64,000 bases of DNA from Pseudomonas benzenivorans (GCF_900100495.1 NZ_FNCT01000001.1:62001-126000), one strand, 5' to 3'. Counted from the first letter of the stretch, positions 26,440 to 37,225 are shown. Notes: generated by a model from the sequence alone, not told the origin. Numbers and translations are program-made.

Positions 26440-28500
26440 ATGATGGATACCCAGACTCTGGCGCTGAAACACGCCAAATTAAATAAGCCCGCCCAGACCA
26501 GCTTCGCCGCGCTCTGGAAGCCGGCCCTGAAGCAGGCCTTCGTCAAGCTGGACCCGCGCCAGCTGCTGCGCTCTCCGGTGATGCTGGTGGTCGAGTTGAC
26601 CGCCGTGGTCACCAGCGTGCTGTGCTTCCTCCCCAACCCACAGGTTTCCAGCGGGCTGGCGGTGCAGATCGCCGTCTGGCTGTGGTTCACCGTGCTCTTC
26701 GCCAACTTCGCCGAGGCTCTCGCCGAAGGCCGCGGCAAGGCCCGTGCCGACAGCCTCAAGGCCGGCAGCCAGGGGCTCGGCGCGCGACGGCAGAACAGCG
26801 ACGGCCAGTACCAAACGGTCGCCGCCAGCAGCCTGCGCAAGGGCGACCTGGTGCGGGTCGAGGCCGGCGAACTGATTCCCGGCGACGGCGAGGTCATCGA
26901 AGGTATCGCCGCGGTCAACGAGGCGGCCATCACCGGCGAATCGGCGCCGGTGATCCGCGAGTCCGGCGGCGACCGTTCGGCGGTTACCGGCAACACCCGG
27001 GTGGTCTCCGACTGGCTGCTGGTGCAGATCACCGCCAACCCGGGCGAGTCGACCCTGGACCGGATGATCGCCCTGGTCGAAGGCGCCAAGCGGCAGAAGA
27101 CCCCCAACGAGGTGGCGCTGGACATCCTGCTGATCGGTCTGACCCTGATCTTCCTGCTGGTGGTGGCTACCCTGCAGCCGTTCGCCCGCTATGCCGGTGG
27201 CGACCTGCCGCTGGTGTACCTGGTGGCGCTGCTGGTCACCCTGATCCCGACCACCATCGGCGGCCTGCTGTCGGCCATTGGCATCGCCGGCATGGACCGC
27301 CTGGTGCGCCTCAACGTGATCGCCAAGTCCGGCCGTGCGGTGGAAGCGGCGGGGGACGTGCACGTGCTGCTGCTGGACAAGACCGGCACCATCACCTTCG
27401 GCAACCGCCGCTGCACGGCGATGCTCAAGGCGCCTGGCGTGGCCGACAAGGAACTCAACGAAGCGGCGCTGCTGGCCTCGCTGGCCGATGACACCGCCGA
27501 GGGCAAGTCGATCGTCGAATACCTGCGTGGCCTGCACCCGCTGCAGGAGCCGGAGCGCAGCGCGATCAAGTCCATCGCCTTCAGTGCCGAGACCCGTCTG
27601 TCCGGTGCCGACTGGAACGGCCACAGCTTCCGCAAGGGGGCAGTGGATGCGGTACTCAATTACCTGAAGCTGGGGCGCGACGAGGTGCCGGCACCGCTGG
27701 CCCGTGAGATCGAGAAGATCGCCCAGAGCGGCGGCACCCCGCTGCTGGTGGCCGGTGATGGCCGCCTGCTCGGCGTCATCCACCTCAAGGACGTGGTCAA
27801 GCCGGGCATCCGCGAACGTTTCGCCGAGCTGCGGCAGATGGGCATCCGCACCGTGATGGTGACCGGCGACAACCCGCTGACCGCCGCGGCCATCGCCGCC
27901 GAAGCGGGCGTGGATGACGTGATCGCCGAGGCCACCCCGGAGAAGAAGCTGCAACGCATCCGCGCGGAACAGGCCGAAGGCAAGATGGTCGCGATGTGCG
28001 GCGACGGCGCCAACGACGCCCCGGCGCTGGCCCAGGCCGACGTCGGCCTGGCGATGAACGACGGCACCCAGGCCGCCCGCGAGGCCGCCAATCTGGTCGA
28101 CCTCGACTCCGACCCGACCAAGCTGCTGGACGTGGTGCAGGTCGGCAAGGAGCTGCTGGTGACCCGTGGCGCGCTGACCACCTTCTCGGTGGCCAACGAC
28201 GTGGCCAAGTACTTCGCCATCCTCCCGGCGCTGTTCGCCGGTATCTACCCGCAACTGGGCGTGCTCAACCTCATGCAACTGGCCAGCCCGCAGAGCGCGA
28301 TCCTCTCGGCCATCGTGTTCAACGCGCTGATCATCGTCGCGCTGATCCCCCTGGCCCTGCGTGGCGTGCGCGTGCAAGCGGCGGATGCGGCCAGCCTGTT
28401 GCGGCGCAACCTGCTGATCTACGGCCTGGGCGGCATCGTTGCGCCCTTCGTCGGGATCAAGGCGATCGATGTGCTGCTGGTCGCGCTGGGATTGGTCTAG
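26440..28500 (+). CDS. kdpB: Potassium-transporting P-type ATPase subunit KdpB
   Basis: A 686-residue P-type ATPase, the energy-coupling subunit of KdpFABC. The phosphorylated Asp313 is in [13 protein letters not shown], the dephosphorylation loop TGESAPV is near residue 164, and the hinge [14 protein letters not shown] and [17 protein letters not shown] are in the P domain. Start is ATG 26440 behind GGAG; ATG 26443 is equally possible. Its stop is followed at once by another palindromic repeat that separates it from kdpC. Confidence 0.97.
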   Translation: MMDTQTLALKHAKLNKPAQTSFAALWKPALKQAFVKLDPRQLLRSPVMLVVELTAVVTSVLCFLPNPQVSSGLAVQIAVWLWFTVLFANFAEALAEGRGKARADSLKAGSQGLGARRQNSDGQYQTVAASSLRKGDLVRVEAGELIPGDGEVIEGIAAVNEAAITGESAPVIRESGGDRSAVTGNTRVVSDWLLVQITANPGESTLDRMIALVEGAKRQKTPNEVALDILLIGLTLIFLLVVATLQPFARYAGGDLPLVYLVALLVTLIPTTIGGLLSAIGIAGMDRLVRLNVIAKSGRAVEAAGDVHVLLLDKTGTITFGNRRCTAMLKAPGVADKELNEAALLASLADDTAEGKSIVEYLRGLHPLQEPERSAIKSIAFSAETRLSGADWNGHSFRKGAVDAVLNYLKLGRDEVPAPLAREIEKIAQSGGTPLLVAGDGRLLGVIHLKDVVKPGIRERFAELRQMGIRTVMVTGDNPLTAAAIAAEAGVDDVIAEATPEKKLQRIRAEQAEGKMVAMCGDGANDAPALAQADVGLAMNDGTQAAREAANLVDLDSDPTKLLDVVQVGKELLVTRGALTTFSVANDVAKYFAILPALFAGIYPQLGVLNLMQLASPQSAILSAIVFNALIIVALIPLALRGVRVQAADAASLLRRNLLIYGLGGIVAPFVGIKAIDVLLVALGLV

Positions 28501-28584
28501 CCCGGGTGCCATCCGGGCTACGGCTCGTAGGGTGCGCTGTGCGCACCAAATGTCCGTTGCAAGTGGTGCGCATAGCGCACCCTA
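28501..28584. repeat. Palindromic repeat between kdpB and kdpC
   Basis: A small CCCGG/CCGGG hairpin begins at the base after the kdpB stop. Then 21-bp arms TAGGGTGCGC.../...GCGCACCCTA (28528-28548 and 28564-28584) match at 20 of 21 positions with a 15-base loop. The family differs from the repeat between kdpA and kdpB. TAGGGTGCGC palindromes of this kind are scattered through many Pseudomonas genomes. Confidence 0.75.
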
Positions 28585-28698
28585 CACACTGAAGGTGGTG
28601 GGACTGGTGTGAGCCTTCCACCAGCGATGCTGGTTACGAATAGTGGGTTTCGGCCTGCGGTCTTACCCTTCCTACAAGTTGAAGATTGGAGAAGTGCC

Positions 28699-29265
28699 AT
28701 GTTCAAGCAAATCCGCCCAGCCATCAGTGTCCTGGCCCTGATGACCCTGATCGCCGGCGTGGCCTATCCGCTGGCCGTCACCGCCATCGCCCATGCGGTT
28801 TTCCCCGCGCAGGCCAATGGCAGTTTGATCCGCGATGCCGAGGGTGCGGTGCGCGGCAGTGCGTTGCTGGCGCAGCGCTTCGACGGCGCGCAGTGGTTCC
28901 AGCCGCGCCCCTCCGCGGCCGACTACGCCACGGTGGCCAGCGGCGCCAGCAACCTGGCGCCGAGCAACCCGGCGCTGGCCGAGCGCATCAGCAAGGATGC
29001 CCAGCGCCTGGTAGGCGAGGGCGTATCGCCGGTGCCGATGGAGCTGGTGACCACCTCCGCCAGCGGCCTCGATCCGCACCTGTCGCCGGCCGCCGCGCGC
29101 TGGCAGATCGCCCGTATCGCTGCGGCGCGGAGCATCCCGGCGAACAACCTCGAGCGGCTGATCGATCAGCACACCGAGCGGCCCCTGGTCGGCCCGGCCG
29201 TGGTCAACGTGCTGGCGCTCAACCTGGCGCTGGCCGACAATCGCTTTTCCACCGAACCTGAGTGA
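28699..29265 (+). CDS. kdpC: Potassium-transporting ATPase subunit KdpC
   Basis: A 188-residue subunit with one N-terminal membrane helix ([21 protein letters not shown]) and a periplasmic domain. The family blocks [25 protein letters not shown] and [14 protein letters not shown] are all present. KdpC raises the ATP affinity of KdpB. Start is ATG 28699 with GGAGAAG upstream. The 198-bp gap from kdpB is much longer than usual because of the palindromic repeat. It overlaps or abuts kdpD. Confidence 0.96.
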   Translation: MFKQIRPAISVLALMTLIAGVAYPLAVTAIAHAVFPAQANGSLIRDAEGAVRGSALLAQRFDGAQWFQPRPSAADYATVASGASNLAPSNPALAERISKDAQRLVGEGVSPVPMELVTTSASGLDPHLSPAAARWQIARIAAARSIPANNLERLIDQHTERPLVGPAVVNVLALNLALADNRFSTEPE

Positions 29266-29270
29266 GCCGT

Positions 29271-31937
29271 ATGAGCGATGCCGGACGCGCCGATGCGCTG
29301 TTAGCCGAACTGACACCGGAACTTGCGCGCAGTGGCGGCCGCGGCCGGCTCAAGGTGTTTCTCGGCGCCGCGCCGGGGGTGGGCAAGACCTTTGCCATGT
29401 TGCAGGCCGCGCAGGCGCAGTTGCGCCAGGGCGTCGACCTGCGCGCCGGAGTGGTCGAGACCCATGGCCGCGCGGAGACCGAGGTCCTGCTCGCCGGCCT
29501 GCCGCAACAGGGGCTCAAGCGCAGCGAGTACCGCGGCATCCAACTGGTCGAGCTGGACCTCGACGGCCTGTTGGGCAAACCGCCGAAGCTGGCGCTGATC
29601 GACGAGCTGGCCCACAGCAACGCGCCGGGCAGCCGCCACGCCAAGCGTTGGCAGGACGTGCAGGAACTGCTCGACGCCGGCATCGACGTCTACACCACGG
29701 TCAACGTGCAGCACCTGGAGAGCCTCAACGACCAGGTGCGCGACATCACCGGCGTGCAGGTGCGCGAGACGGTGCCGGACTGGGTGCTGCAGGAGGCCGA
29801 CGAGATCCTCCTGATTGACCTGCCGCCGCGCGAGCTGCTGGAGCGCCTGCGCGAAGGCAAGGTGTATGTGCCGGAGCAGGCGCGGGCGGCGATCGACGCC
29901 TTTTTCAGCCAGACCAACCTCACGGCGTTGCGCGAACTGGCGATGCAGACTGCTGCGGCGCGGGTGGATGCCGACCTGAGCCAGCGCTATCGCCTGCTCG
30001 GCGAGGAAGCACCGACGGTGCGCGGGCGCCTGCTGGTCGGCGTGGACAGCGACGAGCAGGCCGAACGCCTGGTGCGGCATGCCAGCCGGGTGGCGCAGCG
30101 TCGTCATCTGCCCTGGAGTCTGGTCCACGTCGACACCGGCGGCGCGCGCGACGAACAGGCGCGGGCCTATCTGCAGGGCGCGCAGCAGTTGGCCGAGCGC
30201 CTGGGCGGCGAGGTGGTCGAGTTGCGCGCCGGCGAAGTGGCGAAAACCCTGATCGAGCATGCCCGCGAGCGGCGCGCCAGCGTCCTGCTGGTCGGCCGCA
30301 GCCGTGCCCGTGCGCGGCGCCGCTGGTTCGGCAAGGGCGTGGCGGAGCGCTTGTTGCGCCATGCCCCGGGCCTGGAAATCAGCGTGCTGGATGCCGACGC
30401 CGCGGCGCAACCGAAGCCGGCGCGGCCGCGTTCGGCGCTGGCCTGGGGCGACTATGCGCTGGCCCTGTTCGCCGCGTTGCTGGCCAGCGGCGCGGCCTGG
30501 GCGGTGGCGCACGTGCTGGAGCTGCCGAATATCTCCCTGGTGTTCCTCGCCGCGGTGCTGCTGGTGGCGGTGCGCACCAGCTCGGGGCCGGCGCTGGTCT
30601 GCGCGCTGTTGTCGTTTCTGGCCTACGACGTGCTGTTCATCGCTCCGACCTTCTCGCTGATCATCCAGCGCCAGGAAGACGTGCTGACCCTGCTGTTCTT
30701 CCTGCTGATGGCGGCCTTGACCGGCAACCTGGCGGCCCGCCAGCGCCGGCAATTGCACGCCTTGCGCGAGACCCAGGCGGAGACCGGTGCGCTGCTCGAG
30801 CTGTCGCGCAGGCTGACCGCCGCGACGGACCGCCAGGCGGTGTTGGCCGCGGCCGTGCAGCAGTTCGGCGCATGGCCGGAGCTGGAGGTCGCGGTGCTGG
30901 TGCGCGGCGCGGACGGCGTATGGAAGGTCGAGGCCGGCGTCGCGCGGTTGCTCGTCGACACCGAGCGGGTGGCCGCCGACTGGGCCTGGAAGCACGACCA
31001 GCCGGCCGGGCTGGGCACCGACACCCTGCCCAGCGGGCGCTGGTGGTGGCTGCCGCTGTCCAGCGAAGACGGGCCGCTGGCACTGCTCGGCGTCAGCCCC
31101 AAGGATCAGCGGCCGCTGCCGCCAGCGCGGCGCCGCCTGCTCGCCGCGCTGGCGCAGCCGCTGGCGCAGGCCCTGGCCCGCGCGCAACTGGCACAGGACC
31201 TGGAGGCGGCGCGCTTGCACGGGGAGACCGAGCAGCTGCGCAGCGCCCTGCTGGCCTCGGTGTCGCATGACCTGCGCACGCCGCTGACCGCCATGCGCGG
31301 CGCCATCGACAGCCTGCTGACCCTGGACGGCCAGCTCGCGGTGGCCGACCGCCGCGAGCTGCTGGAAAGCACCCGCGACGAGGCAGAGCGCCTCGACCGC
31401 TACATCCAGAACCTGCTGGACATGACCCGCCTCGGCCATGGCGGGATGAAACTGGCGCGCGACTGGGTGGCGCCGGAGGATATCGTCGCCAGCGCCTTGC
31501 AGCGTCTGCGTCCGGTGCTCGCGCCGCTGACCGTGGAGACCGCGATCCCGGCCGGGTTGCCGCTGCTCTATGTGCATGCCGCGCTGATCGAACAGGCGCT
31601 GGTCAATGTGCTGGAGAACGCCGCACGCTTCTCGCCGCCGGGCGGGCGGGTGCGGGTGGCGCTGGACAGCGATGGCGAAGAACTGCGCATCGCCGTCAGC
31701 GATCAAGGGCCGGGGATTCCCGAGGCCGAGCGGGCGAAGATCTTCGATATGTTCTACACCGCAGCCAGGGGCGACCGTGGCGGGCAGGGCACCGGCCTGG
31801 GCCTGGCGATCTGCCAGGGTATGCTCGGTGCCCACGGCGGACGGGTCACCGTAGCCGAGGGGCCGGACGGCCACGGCGCCTGCCTGACCCTGCACCTGCC
31901 TATACATCCACAGCCAACCGGGGATGCCGACGAATGA
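29271..31937 (+). CDS. kdpD: Sensor histidine kinase KdpD
   Basis: An 888-residue kinase that activates KdpE under potassium limitation or osmotic stress. The N-terminal KdpD domain has the Walker A motif GAAPGVGKT at 32-40. A universal-stress-like domain follows (about 245-370), then four close membrane helices (about 390-500), a GAF-like region, HisKA with His666 in SVSHDLRTPLTAM, and a HATPase with DQGPGI and GTGLGLAI. GTG 29262, which overlaps the kdpC stop, is an alternative start and would add three residues. Organisation KdpD-KdpE next to kdpFABC is standard. Confidence 0.96.
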   Translation: MSDAGRADALLAELTPELARSGGRGRLKVFLGAAPGVGKTFAMLQAAQAQLRQGVDLRAGVVETHGRAETEVLLAGLPQQGLKRSEYRGIQLVELDLDGLLGKPPKLALIDELAHSNAPGSRHAKRWQDVQELLDAGIDVYTTVNVQHLESLNDQVRDITGVQVRETVPDWVLQEADEILLIDLPPRELLERLREGKVYVPEQARAAIDAFFSQTNLTALRELAMQTAAARVDADLSQRYRLLGEEAPTVRGRLLVGVDSDEQAERLVRHASRVAQRRHLPWSLVHVDTGGARDEQARAYLQGAQQLAERLGGEVVELRAGEVAKTLIEHARERRASVLLVGRSRARARRRWFGKGVAERLLRHAPGLEISVLDADAAAQPKPARPRSALAWGDYALALFAALLASGAAWAVAHVLELPNISLVFLAAVLLVAVRTSSGPALVCALLSFLAYDVLFIAPTFSLIIQRQEDVLTLLFFLLMAALTGNLAARQRRQLHALRETQAETGALLELSRRLTAATDRQAVLAAAVQQFGAWPELEVAVLVRGADGVWKVEAGVARLLVDTERVAADWAWKHDQPAGLGTDTLPSGRWWWLPLSSEDGPLALLGVSPKDQRPLPPARRRLLAALAQPLAQALARAQLAQDLEAARLHGETEQLRSALLASVSHDLRTPLTAMRGAIDSLLTLDGQLAVADRRELLESTRDEAERLDRYIQNLLDMTRLGHGGMKLARDWVAPEDIVASALQRLRPVLAPLTVETAIPAGLPLLYVHAALIEQALVNVLENAARFSPPGGRVRVALDSDGEELRIAVSDQGPGIPEAERAKIFDMFYTAARGDRGGQGTGLGLAICQGMLGAHGGRVTVAEGPDGHGACLTLHLPIHPQPTGDADE

Positions 31938-31974
31938 TCTCCGATCCGCCCGCCTGCGGCGATGGAGCGCGCCC

Positions 31975-32670
31975 ATGACCAGTAACCAAGCGACCGTCCT
32001 AGTGGTCGACGACGAGCCGCAGATCCGCAAGTTCCTGCGCATCAGCCTGGCGGCCCAGGGCTACAAGGTGCTGGAGGCCGGCACCGGCGCCGAGGGCCTG
32101 GCCCAGGTGGCATTGGCCAAGCCCGATCTGCTGGTGCTCGACCTCGGCTTGCCGGACATGGACGGCCAGCAGGTGCTGAGGGAGTTGCGCGACTGGTCGC
32201 AGATCCCCGTGCTGGTGCTCTCGGTGCGCGCCGCCGAGGGCGAGAAGGTCAAGGCGCTGGACAACGGCGCCAACGACTATGTGACCAAGCCCTTCGGCAT
32301 CCAGGAGTTCCTCGCCCGCGTACGCGCCCTGCTGCGTCAGACGGGGAGTGGCGACAACCAGCAGGCGGCGCTGAGCCTGGGGCCGCTGACGGTGGATTTC
32401 GCCTACCGACGAGTCCTGCTCGAGGGCCGGGAGATCGCCCTGACGCGCAAGGAGTACGCCGTGCTGGCACAACTGGCGCGGCATGTCGGGCGGGTGGTCA
32501 CCCAGCAGCAGCTGCTCAAGGACATCTGGGGGCCGAGCCACGGCGAAGACAGCCACTACCTGCGCGTGGTGGTGGGGCACCTGCGGCAGAAGCTCGGCGA
32601 CGAGCCGGCGCGCCCGCGCTTCATCGTCACCGAGGCCGGGGTCGGTTATCGACTGCGCGATGGCGCTTAG
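31975..32670 (+). CDS. kdpE: Response regulator KdpE
   Basis: A 231-residue OmpR-family regulator. Asp56 in LVLDLGLPDMDG is the acceptor, and the C-terminal winged helix ends in RPRFIVTEAGVGYRL. It is phosphorylated by KdpD and activates kdpFABC. Start is ATG 31975 behind GGAG, 37 bp after kdpD. A TTTACGC-N4-TTTATGC site of the right geometry lies ahead of kdpF, so the circuit is complete in this window. Confidence 0.96.
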   Translation: MTSNQATVLVVDDEPQIRKFLRISLAAQGYKVLEAGTGAEGLAQVALAKPDLLVLDLGLPDMDGQQVLRELRDWSQIPVLVLSVRAAEGEKVKALDNGANDYVTKPFGIQEFLARVRALLRQTGSGDNQQAALSLGPLTVDFAYRRVLLEGREIALTRKEYAVLAQLARHVGRVVTQQQLLKDIWGPSHGEDSHYLRVVVGHLRQKLGDEPARPRFIVTEAGVGYRLRDGA

Positions 32671-32721
32671 CGCATCGCCGCCTACGCCCGTGCCGGGCCT
32701 TACGGCCTGGTGCAAGCCGCT

Positions 32722-33741
32722 TCAGATATCGCCCCGTTCGTACTTGTCGAGGGTCTCGCGGGCGATCTGCCGGCCGAGCATGATCAGCTCCGGCGCCTTG
32801 TAGAACTCGAAGAAGCGGCAGGCGCGCCTGGGCACGTTGATCAGGATGTCCGGCGGGTAGCCGGCGATCTTGTACTGCGCCAGGGAGGTCTGCATCGCCT
32901 CGAAACTCTGGTTGATCAGCTCCAGCAAGGACGCCGGACCGCTGATGTCGGCGACCCGCGAGCCGCTGGCGGACTTGGTTGCCCCCTCGGACTCGGCCGC
33001 TGCCGCGGATTGCGGCGCTGCTGTCTCGGCCCAGGGGTTGCTTGGCGCCGCCGGCTCTTCCGCCAGCAACAGTTCGTCGTCGCCATTCTTGCGGCGGAAC
33101 GACGGCAGCCGCGAACCGAGCGAATTCATCAGCAGGTCGAAGCGGCTCTTCAGTGCCGGCGGCCGCTCGATCACCGGCAGTTGGTAGTTCTTCTGGTTGG
33201 TCGAGTTGAGGTTGACCGCGACGATCAGGTCGCAGTGGCTGGACACCACCGGGACGATCGGCAGCGGGTTGAGCAGACCGCCGTCGACCAGCATGCGCTT
33301 GCCCTGGAGCACCGGGGTGAACAGGCTGGGGATCGCCGCCGAGGCGCGCATGGCCTGGTGCAGGCAGCCTTCCTGGAACCAGATTTCCTGCTGGTTGGTC
33401 AGGTCGGTGGCCACCGCGGTGAAGGTGATCGGCAGCTGTTCGATGTTGATCTCGCCGACGATCTCGCGGATCTTGCCGAAGACCTTTTCGCCGCGAATGG
33501 CGCCGAGACGGAAGCTCACGTCGAGCAGGCGCAGCACGTCCAGGTAATCCAGGCTCTGCGTCCAGTCGCGGTATTCCTTGAGTTTGCCGGCGGCGTGGAT
33601 GCCGCCGATCACCGCGCCCATGGAGCAGCCGGCGATGCAGGCGATCTGGTAGCCGCGCGCTTCCAGCTCTTCGATCACCCCGATGTGCGCATAACCCCGC
33701 GCACCGCCCGCGCCCAAGACCAACGCTACTCGCTTAGTCAT
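32722..33741 (-). CDS. Patatin-like phospholipase
   Basis: A 339-residue patatin-family serine hydrolase. The oxyanion loop GAGGARGYAHIG is at 10-21, the nucleophile Ser40 lies in GCSMG, and Asp153 is in VDGGLLNP, giving the Ser-Asp dyad. Family members of the RssA/NTE type deacylate phospholipids. There is no signal peptide. A variable acidic, Ala/Ser-rich insert around 240-260 precedes a conserved C-terminal part. A GGGGGG ribosome site precedes ATG 33741. It is divergent from selD and matches PA1640 by position. Confidence 0.9.
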   Translation of the reverse strand: MTKRVALVLGAGGARGYAHIGVIEELEARGYQIACIAGCSMGAVIGGIHAAGKLKEYRDWTQSLDYLDVLRLLDVSFRLGAIRGEKVFGKIREIVGEINIEQLPITFTAVATDLTNQQEIWFQEGCLHQAMRASAAIPSLFTPVLQGKRMLVDGGLLNPLPIVPVVSSHCDLIVAVNLNSTNQKNYQLPVIERPPALKSRFDLLMNSLGSRLPSFRRKNGDDELLLAEEPAAPSNPWAETAAPQSAAAAESEGATKSASGSRVADISGPASLLELINQSFEAMQTSLAQYKIAGYPPDILINVPRRACRFFEFYKAPELIMLGRQIARETLDKYERGDI

Positions 33742-33800
33742 GATTTACCCCCCGTAACGCATTGTTTTATCAACATACGCGCACCAATCATTAGCGCCAA

Positions 33801-33824
33801 GGCGGCATTTGCTAGAATGCCGCC
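33801..33824 (+). promoter_or_regulatory. Promoter -10 inside a perfect inverted repeat, ahead of selD
   Basis: GGCGGCATT (33801-33809) and AATGCCGCC (33816-33824) are perfect 9-bp arms around TGCTAG. The sequence TAGAAT (33813-33818), a likely -10 element, straddles the loop and right arm. It lies 25 bp before selD. It may be an operator, or only the common genus-typical start region. Confidence 0.5.
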
Positions 33825-33848
33825 TGTCGACGCGATCAGAGAGATTCC

Positions 33849-34883
33849 ATGAGCGAGCCCATTCGTTTGACCCAGTACAGCCACGGTGCCGGCTGCGGCT
33901 GCAAGATTTCCCCCAAGGTGCTGGAGGTGATCCTGGCCGGCAGCGGCGCGCAGAACCTCGACCCGCGGCTGTGGGTCGGCAATGCCTCGCGCGACGATGC
34001 GGCGGTCTATGCCATCGACGACGAGCGCGGGGTGGTCTCGACCACCGACTTCTTCATGCCGATCGTCGACGATCCCTACGATTTCGGGCGGATCGCCGCG
34101 ACCAACGCGATCAGCGACATCTACGCCATGGGCGGCGACCCGCTGATGGCCATCGCCATCCTCGGCTGGCCGGTCAATCTGCTGGCGCCGGAAGTGGCCC
34201 GCGAGGTGATCCGCGGCGGCCGCGCGGTCTGCGACCAGGCCGGCATCCCCTTGGCCGGCGGGCACTCGATCGATGCGCCGGAGCCGATCTTCGGCCTGGC
34301 GGTCACCGGCCTGGTGGAGAAGCGCCACCTGAAGCGCAACGACACCGCGCAGGCCGGCGACAAGCTGTACCTGAGCAAGCCGCTGGGCATCGGCATCCTC
34401 ACCACGGCGGAGAAGAAGGCCAAGCTGCGCGCCGAGGACATCGGCCTGGCGCGCGACTGGATGTGCACCCTGAACAAGCCGGGCAGCCGCTTCGGCAAGC
34501 TGGCCGGCGTCACCGCGATGACCGACGTCACCGGCTTCGGCCTGCTCGGCCATCTGGTCGAGATGGCCGACGGTAGCGGCCTGACCGCGCGCATCGAGTT
34601 CGCCAAGGTGCCGCGCCTGGCCAGCGTCGAGTACTACCTGGAGCAAGGCTGCGTGCCCGGCGGCACCCTGCGCAATTTCGACAGCTACGGCGAGAAGATC
34701 GCGCCGCTGCCCGAACTGCACAAACTCCTGCTGTGCGATCCGCAAACCAGTGGCGGCCTGCTGGTCGCGGTGACAGCGGCGGGCGAGGCGGAGTTTCTTT
34801 CTGTCGCCGACGAGCTGGGCCTGGCGCTGGAGCCGATCGGCCAGTTGCTCGAGCGACAGACCTACGCGGTCGAGGTGCTGTGA
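33849..34883 (+). CDS. selD: Selenide, water dikinase SelD
   Basis: A 344-residue enzyme that makes selenophosphate from selenide and ATP. The active-site block [10 protein letters not shown] has Cys16 and Lys19, equal to Cys17 and Lys20 of E. coli SelD. The ATP-binding Asp-rich segments ([30 protein letters not shown]) and [14 protein letters not shown] are present. Its stop codon overlaps the selU start (TGATG). No selA, selB or selC is in the window, so here selenophosphate serves at least tRNA selenation. Confidence 0.97.
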   Translation: MSEPIRLTQYSHGAGCGCKISPKVLEVILAGSGAQNLDPRLWVGNASRDDAAVYAIDDERGVVSTTDFFMPIVDDPYDFGRIAATNAISDIYAMGGDPLMAIAILGWPVNLLAPEVAREVIRGGRAVCDQAGIPLAGGHSIDAPEPIFGLAVTGLVEKRHLKRNDTAQAGDKLYLSKPLGIGILTTAEKKAKLRAEDIGLARDWMCTLNKPGSRFGKLAGVTAMTDVTGFGLLGHLVEMADGSGLTARIEFAKVPRLASVEYYLEQGCVPGGTLRNFDSYGEKIAPLPELHKLLLCDPQTSGGLLVAVTAAGEAEFLSVADELGLALEPIGQLLERQTYAVEVL

Positions 34884-35983
34884 TGCGCGACAACACCAGC
34901 GATTACCGCCAGCTGTTTCTCGACGACGTGCCGATGATGGATGCCCGCGCCCCGGTGGAGTTCGCCAAGGGCGCCTTTCCCGGCGTGATCAACCTGCCGC
35001 TGATGGACGACGGCGAGCGGCAGAAGGTCGGCACCTGCTACAAGCAGCATGGTCAGCAGGCGGCCATCGAACTGGGCCATCGGCTGGTCAGCGGCGAGCT
35101 CAAGGCACAGCGCATCGAGGCCTGGGCGGCCTTCGCCAAGGCCAATCCCGAGGGCTACCTGTATTGCTTCCGCGGCGGCCTGCGCTCGCAGATCGTCCAG
35201 CAATGGCTGAAGAGCGAGGCGGGCATCGACTATCCGCGGGTGATTGGCGGCTACAAGGCGATGCGCAGCTTCCTCATCGACACCACCGAGCAGGCGCTGG
35301 CGCAGTGCCGGTTCATCCTGGTCGGCGGCATGACCGGCACCGGCAAGACCGAGGTGCTCGCGCAACTGGGCAACAGCCTGGACCTGGAGGGCCACGCCAA
35401 CCATCGCGGTTCCAGCTTCGGCAAGCGCGCCACCGCGCAGCCGGGGCAGATCGACTTCGAGAATGCCCTGGCCATCGACATCCTGAAGAAACGCGCGGCT
35501 GGCCAGGAGCAGTTCGTCCTCGAGGACGAGAGCCGGATCATCGGCAAGTGCGCGCTGCCGCTGGAGCTGCACCAGGGCATGCAGCACTTCCCGCTGGTGT
35601 GGCTGGAAGACAGCCTGGCCGGGCGCGTCGAGCGCATCCTCAAGGACTACGTGATCGACCTGAGCGCCGAGTTCATCGCCCTGCAGGGGCCGGAGGAGGG
35701 CTTCAAGGCGTTCGCCGAGCGCTTGCAGCAGAGCCTGGCGAACATCCTCAAGCGCCTCGGCGGCGAACGCTACCAACGCCTGGCGGCGATCATGCAGCAG
35801 GCCCTGCAGGAGCAGCAGGAGCACGGTGTGGTGGACCTGCACCGGGCCTGGATCGAGGCGCTGCTGGTCGAGTACTACGACCCGATGTACGCCTTCCAGC
35901 GCGAGAACAAGGCCGGGCGGATCGAGTTCGTCGGCGAGCAGGCGGCGGTCGTCGAGTTCCTCCGCCAGCGCGCCCAAGCCTGA
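34883..35983 (+). CDS. selU: tRNA 2-selenouridine synthase SelU (MnmH)
   Basis: A 366-residue enzyme that replaces sulfur of 2-thiouridine in certain tRNAs with selenium from selenophosphate, through a geranylated intermediate. The N-terminal rhodanese domain has catalytic Cys95 in [10 protein letters not shown]. The C-terminal domain has a P-loop ([12 protein letters not shown] near 150). Length is normal. It is coupled to selD by a one-base overlap. E. coli ybbB is the same gene; interestingly ybbA, ybbP and tesA relatives also occur later in this window. Confidence 0.95.
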   Translation: MRDNTSDYRQLFLDDVPMMDARAPVEFAKGAFPGVINLPLMDDGERQKVGTCYKQHGQQAAIELGHRLVSGELKAQRIEAWAAFAKANPEGYLYCFRGGLRSQIVQQWLKSEAGIDYPRVIGGYKAMRSFLIDTTEQALAQCRFILVGGMTGTGKTEVLAQLGNSLDLEGHANHRGSSFGKRATAQPGQIDFENALAIDILKKRAAGQEQFVLEDESRIIGKCALPLELHQGMQHFPLVWLEDSLAGRVERILKDYVIDLSAEFIALQGPEEGFKAFAERLQQSLANILKRLGGERYQRLAAIMQQALQEQQEHGVVDLHRAWIEALLVEYYDPMYAFQRENKAGRIEFVGEQAAVVEFLRQRAQA

Positions 35984-36217
35984 TGGCCCGGCACTTTTCC
36001 GCTGCTTGCCCGTCAGATCAAGACGTGCGCAGCCCGCTACCGGGCTGCCGCAGGTTCCTGTGCACAAGTTTTCGCGACGATACCCCGCGCTGGCGTGGCG
36101 GGCTATGCTCAGGAACAGCAGTACCATATCGGGGCCTCGAGCGCTGAAAAACGATTCACGAACCAGCCAGGTTTCTAGCCTTTGGTTCTTTTCTTCTTGA
36201 TTGTGGGAGTGCGAGAC

Positions 36218-36496
36218 ATGAAAGCCTGGATCTGCCTACCGATGCTTGTTCTGCTGCTGGCAGGGTGTGCCGGTAAAACCGCCTACCGCGACAGCTGCGC
36301 CAACCAGCTGGGGGAGGCCTGGCGTGAGCTGGACCTGGCCAAGGCCGAGGGTTTTGCCGGCACCGTGAGTTATTCCAAGGCCCTGTCGCTGCTGACGGCG
36401 GCGAAGACCCAGCAGCAGTTCGAAGCCTATGAAGGCTGTACCAGCAAGGCCGAGCGGGCGCGCTTCTACATCCGCGAATCGCGGGCCGGGCGCTGA
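36218..36496 (+). CDS. Small predicted lipoprotein
   Basis: A 92-residue protein with a lipobox (LVLLLAGC, Cys17) after a short signal sequence. The mature part has two more cysteines (SCANQLGEAW and YEGCTSKAE) that could form a disulfide and is otherwise helical. ATG 36218 is preceded by GGGAG. The residue after Cys17 is Ala, not Asp, so outer-membrane sorting is expected. It lies between selU and a flavin reductase-like gene with no clear partner. Function unknown. Confidence 0.8.
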   Translation: MKAWICLPMLVLLLAGCAGKTAYRDSCANQLGEAWRELDLAKAEGFAGTVSYSKALSLLTAAKTQQQFEAYEGCTSKAERARFYIRESRAGR

Positions 36497-36546
36497 GGGG
36501 TGGCACGCCAGTCTTCGCCCCGCCGCGTTCGGATGAGGAGAGCCGC

Positions 36547-37155
36547 ATGCTGCTCGATTTCGCCCGCCTGACGCCGCTGGAAGCCTACCGCTGGTTGGCG
36601 TCGACGGTGACGCCGCGACCGATCGCCTGGGTCTCCAGCCTGTCCCTCGAAGGCATCAGCAACCTGGCGCCGTTCAGCTTCTTCCAGGTGATCAGCGATG
36701 AGCCGCCGACGCTGCTGGTCAACATCGGCAGCCGCGACGACGGCAGCCTGAAGGACACCCTGCGCAACGTGCAGGCCACCGGCGAGCTGGTGATCCAGCT
36801 GGTGTCCTTCGCCCAGGCCGAGGCGATGAACGCCAGCGCCGCCCATCTACCGCACGGCATCAGCGAGTTCGAGCATTGCGGCATCGCCAGCCTGGCCGGC
36901 GAGCGGGTCGCCGTGCCGCGGGTGGCCGGGGCGGCGGTGGCCTTCGAATGTCGCCTGGCGGAGGTTCTGCCCTATCCGCGGCCGGCGCCGAACTGCCACC
37001 TGGTCTTCGCCGAGGTGCTGCTGGCCCATGTGGACGATGCGGTGCTCAACGACAAGGGGCGGATCGACCCGCACAAGCTCGATCTGGTCGGGCGCCTGGG
37101 CGGCATGGCCTATACCCGCACCCGCGACATCTTCGAGATGACCCGGCCGAGCTGA
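36547..37155 (+). CDS. Flavin reductase-like FMN-binding protein
   Basis: A 202-residue protein of the flavin reductase-like/FMN-binding split-barrel family. The signature VTPRPIAWVSSLSLEGISNLAPFSFFQVISDEPP (about residues 21-54) forms the FMN phosphate site, and SRDDGSLKDTLRN follows. Members reduce flavins or use bound FMN in aromatic catabolism. GAGGAG precedes ATG 36547. It stands alone between the small lipoprotein and a chemoreceptor gene, so no pathway can be assigned. Confidence 0.87.
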   Translation: MLLDFARLTPLEAYRWLASTVTPRPIAWVSSLSLEGISNLAPFSFFQVISDEPPTLLVNIGSRDDGSLKDTLRNVQATGELVIQLVSFAQAEAMNASAAHLPHGISEFEHCGIASLAGERVAVPRVAGAAVAFECRLAEVLPYPRPAPNCHLVFAEVLLAHVDDAVLNDKGRIDPHKLDLVGRLGGMAYTRTRDIFEMTRPS

Positions 37156-37225
37156 GCCGGGTGCGCGACGCCGGGTCGATGCACCGAAAGCGACCTCCAT
37201 TTAGCTGAAAACACCATCCCTCCAT

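Noticed and set aside
26479..28512. Minus-strand frame of 677 codons over kdpB
   Set aside because: Antisense to kdpB, whose motifs are complete. The shadow is His/Gln/Gly-rich with no fold.
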